From Lewinellaceae bacterium (GTDB taxonomy: Bacteria > Bacteroidota > Bacteroidia > Chitinophagales > Saprospiraceae), in assembly GCA_020636375.1 (NCBI GenBank), contig JACJXZ010000001.1, positions 868,001 to 932,000 on the forward strand: 64,000 nt of DNA, in the 5' to 3' direction. The notes beneath the pieces are model-generated. The model did no database searches, was not told where the DNA came from, and was given only the letters and a program-made list of their open reading frames with translations. The position numbers and the translations under genes were made by a program. This document shows positions 53,876 to 61,915 of the stretch, piece after piece. Position 1 is the first letter of the stretch. Each line of letters starts with the position of its first letter.

Positions 53876-55402
53876 CTACCGTCCGCCGCCAACCACCAGC
53901 TTCCCTCCCTTCACCACCTCCCCTTCCCGAAATACACTGTAAAAATACAAACCCGGCGCTACGCCTGAAAGCTCGATGCGAAATTCCCGGCTGCCCGTTT
54001 CCAGTACTTCCTCGAGCACCACCTGCCCCAGCCCATTGTACAACACCACCCGCCCGGGCCTCCGCAGGGCTTCCTCGAACACTACCTTGAAATAACCGGG
54101 CGCCGGGTTGGGGAAAACGTAGGCTTTTTGCAGGGAAAGCGGCACCTCCTCTTCACTGGAAACTACAGGCTCGCAGGGAGGCGGCGGGTTCTCCCCCTCT
54201 ACTAAGGGGCCGAGGCGGTAGTTGGGGAAGTGGGGCAGGGAGCGCAGATGATTAAAAGGTAATTGCACCGCATGCTGTTCGAAATTGCAGGCCAGGCCGG
54301 GTTCGTCCGGGTTGTGGATGACGTGTAATATGTTGACGGTGGCAAAAGAGTTGATGTAAATTCTGCAATCCGGAGCTAATTGAGCGTTATAGAATTTGGT
54401 TGGAAATGGAGATAGATAGCCGTCATATTCACCCACTGTAATTTGAGAAGATGCTATATTGTCCTCGTGTAAATCAAATTGATACACAAAATCCTCTGAA
54501 CATACATATAAATACCTGGAATTGGGAGATACTGCCACCCCACCGATAAAAGCCCCATCGTCAATATCAATATAACGAAACTCACTCAATAAACCGGTTA
54601 GCCTGTTAAAATCAAAAATAAACAAGCCATCTGCTGGAGTATAACGGATGTAGAACCTGCCGTTTGGCGAAAAAACAGCCTGGCCGCCAGCTTCTCCTTC
54701 CAATACGGTTTCGCGGCCGATCTGTTGTTCAAATACTGCCTGTATTCCATCTTCAGATAGCAGAAAGGTATAATATTCATTGGTCAGGTATTGAGGAACC
54801 ATGACCCACCAATCAATCCCATTTGCATGTTTTGCGGCTGTGAGTTGCCCCATTCCCAGGCTATCGCTTATCACAGGTACATTTTTCACTATCATGTTTC
54901 CTTGGTTTGTCAATGTGTCTACTTCTACAATAGCACCCAACAAACCTGTAGTTAATGCAATCGCCGGCGAGTTTTCAGCATATTCTAAATGGGAATACAA
55001 TAGGTAGTATTTATTGGAGTGGTTTGGAGTATTTAGTATTAATGCACTTTGAGGGCCGGCAGGGTATCCTATAATATCACAATAATCATCGTGAATTGGC
55101 CCTGCATTAAGGCAATCAGTGTTGGCAATTAATTCATGGTTTAAATCTGCAATAGCACACCCGTTAGTATAAAAAAGAAGGTTACCTTCTTCATCACTAA
55201 TACTCGTGCCGCACACATTAAAGATTAACTCTATTGGAATATAATTTATACTTGGTGGATATTCATTAAAATCCATTAAAACTCCTTCTACCCCAGGATA
55301 CCCGGAAGTTGCATTACTATTATACCCGAACATCCAAATATAATCGTGCCTCTGCCCAAAACAAAACAAGGGAAAGGCTAATAATACCGTTAGATACTTC
55401 AT
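53876..55402 (-). CDS. Secreted propeller-like protein with T9SS sorting domain
   Basis: The protein is 508 residues from MKYLTVLLAFPLFCFGQ (55402); another ATG lies 15 bp upstream. After the signal peptide the body repeats a SPNGRFYIRYTPADGLFIFDF / SPNSRYLYVCSEDFVYQFDL pattern, typical of a beta-propeller, and contains IHNPDEPGLACNFEQHAVQLP. The last 85 residues form a T9SS domain (AYVFPNPAPGYFKVVF, GLYFYSVFREGE). Expected on the surface. A decayed copy lies at 51921-52440. The next gene upstream ends 59 bp away and may share a transcript. Function unknown. Confidence 0.85.
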   Translation of the reverse strand: MKYLTVLLAFPLFCFGQRHDYIWMFGYNSNATSGYPGVEGVLMDFNEYPPSINYIPIELIFNVCGTSISDEEGNLLFYTNGCAIADLNHELIANTDCLNAGPIHDDYCDIIGYPAGPQSALILNTPNHSNKYYLLYSHLEYAENSPAIALTTGLLGAIVEVDTLTNQGNMIVKNVPVISDSLGMGQLTAAKHANGIDWWVMVPQYLTNEYYTFLLSEDGIQAVFEQQIGRETVLEGEAGGQAVFSPNGRFYIRYTPADGLFIFDFNRLTGLLSEFRYIDIDDGAFIGGVAVSPNSRYLYVCSEDFVYQFDLHEDNIASSQITVGEYDGYLSPFPTKFYNAQLAPDCRIYINSFATVNILHVIHNPDEPGLACNFEQHAVQLPFNHLRSLPHFPNYRLGPLVEGENPPPPCEPVVSSEEEVPLSLQKAYVFPNPAPGYFKVVFEEALRRPGRVVLYNGLGQVVLEEVLETGSREFRIELSGVAPGLYFYSVFREGEVVKGGKLVVGGGR

Positions 55403-55476
55403 GCTGATGTATTTCATAACCGGCCATCAATAGAAAGGGCGCCTCCAACCATAATGGTAAGGAAGCGCCCATTTAT

Positions 55477-58400
55477 TTATCGAATGATGATTAACTTTTG
55501 GGGTTCATGCCCTAGGCTGGGCCCTCTTATTGTGCAATAATAAATACCTGCGGGAAGTTGGCTGGTGTTAATAAGAAAAACCGTTTCGCCTACTCTCAAT
55601 TGCTTTTCCAGTTGAACCTGCCCGCGAAGGTTATAAACTATGAAGTAATCCGCCATGCCTAAAGGCTCAGGCAATCGGACGGTTAGCTCATCTTTTGCGG
55701 GATTCGGGATCAATTGTAACTTAGCAGCAATTTCGGGTTGGTGGACAGGCGCCTGCCTTTCCTCCGGCTCGGAAGCGCAGCGCTCTTCATCCTGGTACTT
55801 TACCAGTGGGTCGATAAGGCTATACAAACTCCGGGCCTTGAATACAGCGTCGCCACCCGATAAAGGGCATTGGTTGGCGAGCTCCCATAAGGCTGTAATC
55901 TGAGTTTCTGTAAAGGTATCGATGCCTACAGCTACTGTCTCCAGGAACAAAGCATTGACGTCCTGTTCATTGGCCTCAAATACTTCGCTTGCTGAAATGG
56001 AGTTATTACTCAATTCCGCTTCGTCCAGAAAATCCTCCCGGTACAGTTGAATGGCCTCCATTTGATCTTCTCCCTGCTCTTGAAAGTGGGCCAGGCTGTC
56101 CAGCAGGGCCTGATGTTGGGCCAGCAGGGTCGCCGTATCTACTTCAACGCCGAAGCTGTACTGCCAATCCACCCAATGTAAGCTGTCCAGCTTGCTTTCG
56201 ATGCGACTGTTCAGGGAATCCAAGGCGGCCGTTGTGTGTTCTCCAAGTGTAAAAGCCGTATTAAGCGTGGTATCCACTAAAGAGAAGTCTCCTACGGTTG
56301 TGTTTTCATACTCCTCCAGAAAATCTTCTTCCCAGGATTCCAGTGCTTCTTCCCCTTTTTTCAACAGGCGGTAATAAAGATGGCGTTGCCCCGTCCATTG
56401 GAGGGCGTCCTCAAATTCAGGGGATTCAAAACTTCCCTCTGCCAACTTTTGTAGGAGTTCGTCTTCCTCTTCGGGTTTTTCTCCGGAACCGGGAGTGTTG
56501 ACCGAACAAACGTCTGCTGATTCCGTAACACACTGAAAAGTGCTATCTACGTCCTGGTCGACAAACCATTGAGCATTAGCCTCCCAATCAGGAAGAAGTA
56601 GACACTCTGAAGGAAAATCTTCATCTACAAAAAATGTAGATGATAAGACGTTAGATGGAATTTCTGCCAAATGCCTCGCTCCCACCCCAGCATACGCCCC
56701 ACACCAAAGGTTCCCCTGATGCTCCTGCAACCCAATGGCCCCAGTCTCCTCGATCAGCAAGCCGTCGAAGTGGTCCTGTATGGTATTGCCCTGAAATTGC
56801 ACCGCATCCCCCATCCCTTCAAAGCGGAAGCCCAGGCGGGTATTGCTCGTGGTGTTGCAGGTGATCAGCGTGCCCGAGGCGCCCGTGGCGTTAAAGCCGT
56901 AGCTGTCCACAGAGTAAGGCGCCCCGGCCGGGCCCATCACCGTGTTGCAGCGCAGCCAGGCATCGGTTGTGCCGGAGAGGCGGATGCCGGTTTTCCCCTT
57001 TTCTTCGTCCTGCAGCAGGATGATATTGTCGTGTACCTGCACCTTGCCGGCCGCGCCCATCCGGATGCCCGTGCCGGCGGTGAAAACATTAGCGGTATTC
57101 TCCCGGATCAGGTAGCGGTTGTACCCGCCGGCGCCGAAGGGGTTTTCTTCCACTACGATGGCTGCCGGGTCCTGGAAGGCGCTTGTGGTTTCCAGCGTGA
57201 CAGTATTGTCGAATACGCTGCAAAAGCGGGGGTTGTTTTGCAGCAGGGCGATGCCCATGTCCAGGGCCTGTATGTCGTTGCCCCAGATCCGCAGGCTCTT
57301 GTCCCGGCAGCTCGCCAGGCGCAGGCCCGTGTTGACGCCGGCCATGACGGTGTTGAAGACGTAGGCGTTCACCCCGCTGGCCCTTATCCCGGTGGCGCAG
57401 TTGTCGAACAATACCGGGCGGCCCTCGCCGCCGGAGACATACAGCAGGTAATAGCCCGTAGGGCTGCCGAAAGCGTGTATGCCCCTGCCGCCCTGGCTGG
57501 CATCGCCCAGCAGGTTGCGGAACGTGGCGTTGGCCACGCGCAGGCTGGAGTTGCGGGCCAGGATGCCGGTGTACAGCCCGTCGAAAACGTTGGGATCCTG
57601 GCCGGCTACGCCGACAGAGGCGCTGGCGTTGTCCAGCCAGATGCCGGCGAAGCTTTGCTCATTGCTGCGCGGGGCTTTGAGGTTGCCGTCCGCCAGGAAG
57701 GTATTGCCGTAGCAGTTGCGCAGGCTGGCGGTTTGGCCCGGCTGCAGGCCCATCAGGATGCCGGTGTAGTTGTTGCGGAAGGTGTTGTTGCGGATCTCGG
57801 ACTGCGAGCCGGCCAGCAAAGTGACGGCGTTCTCGGCGTCGGAGACGGCGCAGTTGCGCATTTCCAGGCTGGCGCCGGCTTCGACGATGATGCTTTGCCA
57901 GAGCTCGTCGCAGCCTAGTATTTTAGTATCAAGCAGGCGGAGCGTGCCGCTGGAAACCACTATTCTGGCGCCTGGGTTCAGGAGGATGATAGAATTGTCG
58001 TTGAAGGTATAACAATCGGCGCCTGAAATGCTATCCAGGTCAACCTCAAACACGCCCTCGACCTGGATAAACTGCCTGCCTCCGGAAATAGAGCAATTGC
58101 TGTTGGGCGGCAAGAGGCTGGGGCTGCCAGACAAAGCCCCATCCACTGCGATGAAGTCGCTGGAAGATAATTCCCGGGGCCTGACAACAGTAGTTTCTTC
58201 TTCTACCAGGACGGCCGCTCCATTTTGAATGCTGTCCAACCGGATATCGTTGACTATGTTGTTCACTCCAAAAACCGGCGGCTTGCCTATGGCCCTGTTC
58301 GTGACAGTGAACGAAAAGCATTCTCCGAAATCTAGCTCTATGCCATTGAGCCGCAGGTAACGGTAGCTGGCCGTTTCTTCTATTTCAAGTTGCACGGAAG

Positions 58401-59778
58401 AGGCGACAAATGGCTGAATATCCTTATACCGCTGCATTATTTCTATGTTAAAAGTGTCGAGCCGGCAATAATTGCAAACTTCAATGGTGTAATTTACTAG
58501 TTCTTCAGCGCCGCACCCTATAATAGGGCTTAAGTTGTCAACAGAAGCAGATAACCGGGCGCCGCAACGTTCCGGGCAGGGCGGCATGGACCATTCTCTC
58601 AGGTCGCCCAGGCAACCGTCGATATGCGCGTCTATCCTTCCTTGTATATACCCGACGGTACAGGGGCATAAATAATTTCTCGTGAAGGTATTATTCCCCC
58701 CGCCCGCGCACATCAAAGGGGAGCAGGTTGCTCCCACCGGCCCGCATTCGCTGCTATAAGGACAATTTACATATCCGTCGTCGACATGCTTTCGCCCCGT
58801 CAGTTGGTGCCCAAGCTCATGAGCTATGGCCACTGTCAAAAAATCATCAAAATCATCTATGGTAAAGGCTGGAGAAAGGGGGACGTCCACATAAGATACG
58901 GTTGGCGAATACAGCGTATCCGCAGTACAGAATTCTCCGGCGGTATATCCTTGAAAGGGCAAATTGTTTCCCTGGTTCAGCAGGATTATGCCATCAACCG
59001 GAACGCAGTTGTAGGCATCCCGCCAATAGTCTCTTATTCTCCGTATTGTCCCGTTGAAGCCTGCATTATAGTTATCCGGGGAAGTGCGGATAAAAGGGCC
59101 GCGGATGTCAAAACAAATGTCAAAGTAGTGCTGGTAAAACGCAACTACCTTAAACATCCTGGCCATCACCAGGCTCTGGATCGTGGACGCAGCATTTGCA
59201 TCTCCTCCAAAAGCCACATATGTATCATAATCTACTTCTATCCCCAGTTCAAAGACCGCGCCGCTTCCTTCGGCATCGCAGTCCAAATTGGCGGATGTCA
59301 ATGGAACGCAGTTTTGCCCTTCTTCCAAAAGGACAAAAGTATTCTCATCTTCTGAAACTCCAGCCAGGTTGATTGGGCCAACCTGATACAATAAGCTGTC
59401 TATACTGATCGAGCCCGAGAAATATCCATTGCTGAAAAACCAGTTTATGTTATTTGCCGCAGATTGCCCGATAGTACCTTGATATAAGATGCCGGGCACA
59501 TTCTCTCCACCCCAAACATAGGAGCTTTCTTCAATATTAATATCCCAGGAGTATGCATCCCCTATCTCTAAGGTAACCGCAGCACTGCCTCCCATACTGT
59601 CGACATAATTTTTTATGTCCTGAAAATCAAGCGCGAACACCTCCCAATCTCGGCCATTAGCAGCATTGTCCATTCTAAATATCGCGCTCCTGTCGACAAC
59701 TTCCAAAATTTCTCCTCGAAACACCGCCTGCCCCCGTGCCGGGCCAGCCGCAGAAAGGAGGGATAAACCCGCTAACAT
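55477..59778 (-). CDS. Secreted metzincin protease with parallel beta-helix and T9SS domain
   Basis: The protein has 1,433 residues. The zinc site HELGHQLTGRKH (about 316-327) and a following LMCAGGGNN as possible Met-turn mark a metzincin resembling the reprolysin/M12B-like group. A beta-sandwich segment (about 400-560) leads to a long parallel beta-helix (about 600-1040, repeated N-rich turns such as IRNNTFRNNYTGILMG). An acidic helical region (about 1080-1330) and a T9SS domain (LQLIPNPAKDELTVRL, GIYYCTIRG) end the protein. The annotated start MLAGLSLLSAAGPARGQA lacks the usual positive front. An ATG at 59839 (MKKNLFSRFTPPL) is one base out of frame, so the true start may lie there with a 1-nt error or frameshift. 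Confidence 0.85.
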   Translation of the reverse strand: MLAGLSLLSAAGPARGQAVFRGEILEVVDRSAIFRMDNAANGRDWEVFALDFQDIKNYVDSMGGSAAVTLEIGDAYSWDINIEESSYVWGGENVPGILYQGTIGQSAANNINWFFSNGYFSGSISIDSLLYQVGPINLAGVSEDENTFVLLEEGQNCVPLTSANLDCDAEGSGAVFELGIEVDYDTYVAFGGDANAASTIQSLVMARMFKVVAFYQHYFDICFDIRGPFIRTSPDNYNAGFNGTIRRIRDYWRDAYNCVPVDGIILLNQGNNLPFQGYTAGEFCTADTLYSPTVSYVDVPLSPAFTIDDFDDFLTVAIAHELGHQLTGRKHVDDGYVNCPYSSECGPVGATCSPLMCAGGGNNTFTRNYLCPCTVGYIQGRIDAHIDGCLGDLREWSMPPCPERCGARLSASVDNLSPIIGCGAEELVNYTIEVCNYCRLDTFNIEIMQRYKDIQPFVASSVQLEIEETASYRYLRLNGIELDFGECFSFTVTNRAIGKPPVFGVNNIVNDIRLDSIQNGAAVLVEEETTVVRPRELSSSDFIAVDGALSGSPSLLPPNSNCSISGGRQFIQVEGVFEVDLDSISGADCYTFNDNSIILLNPGARIVVSSGTLRLLDTKILGCDELWQSIIVEAGASLEMRNCAVSDAENAVTLLAGSQSEIRNNTFRNNYTGILMGLQPGQTASLRNCYGNTFLADGNLKAPRSNEQSFAGIWLDNASASVGVAGQDPNVFDGLYTGILARNSSLRVANATFRNLLGDASQGGRGIHAFGSPTGYYLLYVSGGEGRPVLFDNCATGIRASGVNAYVFNTVMAGVNTGLRLASCRDKSLRIWGNDIQALDMGIALLQNNPRFCSVFDNTVTLETTSAFQDPAAIVVEENPFGAGGYNRYLIRENTANVFTAGTGIRMGAAGKVQVHDNIILLQDEEKGKTGIRLSGTTDAWLRCNTVMGPAGAPYSVDSYGFNATGASGTLITCNTTSNTRLGFRFEGMGDAVQFQGNTIQDHFDGLLIEETGAIGLQEHQGNLWCGAYAGVGARHLAEIPSNVLSSTFFVDEDFPSECLLLPDWEANAQWFVDQDVDSTFQCVTESADVCSVNTPGSGEKPEEEDELLQKLAEGSFESPEFEDALQWTGQRHLYYRLLKKGEEALESWEEDFLEEYENTTVGDFSLVDTTLNTAFTLGEHTTAALDSLNSRIESKLDSLHWVDWQYSFGVEVDTATLLAQHQALLDSLAHFQEQGEDQMEAIQLYREDFLDEAELSNNSISASEVFEANEQDVNALFLETVAVGIDTFTETQITALWELANQCPLSGGDAVFKARSLYSLIDPLVKYQDEERCASEPEERQAPVHQPEIAAKLQLIPNPAKDELTVRLPEPLGMADYFIVYNLRGQVQLEKQLRVGETVFLINTSQLPAGIYYCTIRGPSLGHEPQKLIIIR

Positions 59779-59839
59779 ATTAACGAAATAAATATTTGAT
59801 AAGGGGAGGGGTAAAGCGGGAAAACAGGTTTTTCTTCAT

Positions 59840-60339
59840 GGCGTGAAAGTCTTTGAGATTGAACAACCAGTGAAAGTATCGGCGACAATTGTTGTGTTTA
59901 CAGGTTTGATCAGAGTAGAACGGCAGTAAGGTACGTTATTTGGTGTTTTTTCCCAAATTGCACAATGTTAAAGTTGCCGCCGGACCGGCTTCATTCCTGC
60001 CCAACATTGGACCGCGCGCCCTTTGCTGAAAGCTTTGGGCGGCGGGCAAACAGGCCTCTGCCTGCCGCCGCAGGCTAATTGGTTTTTAAAAATTAAACAG
60101 GGAGGTTGCCGTGATAGTCGACAGGCGAACTTTAGTGCGCCAGCCGACATCACATCATTTGAAACTCAATCAAGTGGCCCGTTGTTACGCACCACTTGAA
60201 AGTGGTACGTCCGAAAAAATCCCGCCTTTTCGTAACACTTCCATTCCGCGCTATATTAATGGGCAACTACCCTCCGGGAAATAATAGCAACCTGCATAAC
60301 CGATTTCCTGAACCATTTTAAAATAAACCTCAATAACCT
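59840..60339. other. 500-bp intergenic region between divergent genes
   Basis: Contains a CTGCCTGCCGCCGCAGGC palindrome (60059-60076) and ACCACTTGAAAGTGGT (60194-60209), which resembles the palindrome at 16828. It must contain the promoters of the metzincin gene (left) and tail-fibre-like gene (right), but no clear TAnnTTTG box was found. No gene. Confidence 0.45.
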
Positions 60340-61590
60340 ATGAGAAAGCAAGTTCCTTACCTGATTGGCCTGTTGGCCCTTTTCCTTTTCCCAATCCTCA
60401 GCCATGCGCAGATCAGCGGGCAGTATCCCCTGCTGACGACCAACAAAAACAACGGGTACGAGCCCGGCGTTGGCCGCCTGCCGGTCGAAGAAGGCAATAC
60501 GCTGGGGCAGTTCCAGATGCGCGGATGGGTCACCGACGATGGCTACGTGCCGGGCATAGAGATCAAGTCCATCGTCACCGGGCCGGTGCAGCCCGACGGC
60601 TTCCCCGCCAATATGCTGTTTTCCACCGGCTACCCCGCCTTCTCCACCCGGATGGCCATCACGGCCGACGGCCTGGTGGGCATCGGCACCGAGGCGCCGG
60701 ATTTCAACCTGCACGTCGTGGGCAATACCCACACCACCGGCGATTTCTTCGGCCGCATCCACTTCGACGACAACGCCTCCGCCGACAGCCCGCCGAACAC
60801 CTACACCGATGAGGCGTATTTCGAACTGCACAGCCTCTCCGGCTTCGGCACGGCACCCGCCAGCACTGCCACCGCCGGCGGCCTGTTCACCCTCGCTCCG
60901 GGCGGCGCCAGCAACGACCACCAGCTGTTCTTCGCCGACGACGGCATCTTCCACCGCCGGGAGGCCGCCGGCGCCGGCAGCTGGTCGAACCCCTGGGCCA
61001 AGCTGCTCTCTTCCGGGGACATCGCCGGGACCGAAAACCGCGTAGCCAAGTTCACCGGCCCCAACTCCCTGGGCAACAGCCAGATTTTTGACGACAGCCA
61101 CCAAATCGGCATCCGCACCACCTCTCCCGACCCCGCCTTCGACGTAGACATCAAAGGCAATACCAAGGCCGACGGCGGGCTGACGGTTTCTAACGACGCC
61201 CGCATCGGCGGCACCCTCGGCATCGGCACCACCAGCGTGCCGGCCGGCTACCGCCTGGCTGTCGACGGCAACGTGATCTGCGAAGAGCTGCGCGTGCTGC
61301 TCTCCCCCGCCTGGCCGGATTATGTGTTCGAAAAGGATTACAACCTGATGCCCCTGGAAGAGGTGGAAACCAGCATCCGCGAGCAGGGCCACCTGCCGGG
61401 CGTGCCTTCGGCGGCTGTAATTGACAAGGATGGCCTGCCCGTCGGCGCCATCGCCGCCAGCCAGCAGGAGAAGATCGAAGAGGCCTTCCTGCACCTGATC
61501 GAGCTGAACAGGCAGATGAAGGAGCTGCAGGAGGAGAATGCGCGGCTGCGGACCAGATTGGACAGGATGGAACAGGAGGCACAGGATTGA
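60340..61590 (+). CDS. Tail-fibre-like secreted protein with C-terminal coiled coil
   Basis: The protein has 416 residues. Signal peptide (MRKQVPYLIGLLALFLFPILSHA). The middle has phage-tail-fibre-type turns (GLVGIGTEAPDFNLHVVGNT, ARIGGTLGIGTTSVPAGYRLAVDGNV). The C-terminal segment WPDYVFEKDYNLMPLEEVET, then GHLPGVPSA, is the conserved end of a large Bacteroidota family. In that family it precedes a trimeric coiled coil, here LIELNRQMKELQEENARLRTRLDRMEQEAQ. No T9SS domain. Probably a trimeric surface fibre; function unknown. Confidence 0.85.
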   Translation: MRKQVPYLIGLLALFLFPILSHAQISGQYPLLTTNKNNGYEPGVGRLPVEEGNTLGQFQMRGWVTDDGYVPGIEIKSIVTGPVQPDGFPANMLFSTGYPAFSTRMAITADGLVGIGTEAPDFNLHVVGNTHTTGDFFGRIHFDDNASADSPPNTYTDEAYFELHSLSGFGTAPASTATAGGLFTLAPGGASNDHQLFFADDGIFHRREAAGAGSWSNPWAKLLSSGDIAGTENRVAKFTGPNSLGNSQIFDDSHQIGIRTTSPDPAFDVDIKGNTKADGGLTVSNDARIGGTLGIGTTSVPAGYRLAVDGNVICEELRVLLSPAWPDYVFEKDYNLMPLEEVETSIREQGHLPGVPSAAVIDKDGLPVGAIAASQQEKIEEAFLHLIELNRQMKELQEENARLRTRLDRMEQEAQD

Positions 61591-61610
61591 CAGGTTTTGG
61601 CGGCCAATTG

Positions 61611-61826
61611 TTTTGGGTAGACAGGATTGACAGGATTAACAGGATGCGGGGCGGAGCTTACTGCATTATGCCTGCAACATTTCCTGTATGATTCGCAGAG
61701 CAGTCCTGAATTCTCCCTTTTGGGTAGACAGGATTGACAGGATTAACAGGATGCGGGGCGGAGCTTACCGCATTATGCCTGCAACATTTCCTGTATGATT
61801 CGCAGAGCAGTCCTGAATTCTCCCTC
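61611..61826. repeat. 117-bp direct tandem duplication containing GACAGGATT motifs
   Basis: 61611-61727 is repeated at 61728-61826 with almost no change (TTTTGGGTAGACAGGATTGA, GCGGGGCGGAGCTTAC, CCTGTATGATTCGCAGAGCA). The remaining bases to 61915 contain AGGTTTTAGGG/CCCTAAAACCTA inverted motifs. No gene in the gap. Confidence 0.9.
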
Positions 61827-61915
61827 CGGTTGGTTTCAGGTTTTAGGGCTTCAGTTTTAGGTTCCTTAGGCCCTAAAACCTAAAACCTAATTATAAAACT
61901 CAAAAAGACATCCAA

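Noticed and set aside
53876..55402. Propeller-like protein as a PorE-type OmpA protein
   Set aside because: It has neither OmpA/SPOR anchor nor TPR repeats and ends in a T9SS sorting domain, so it is cargo and not machinery.
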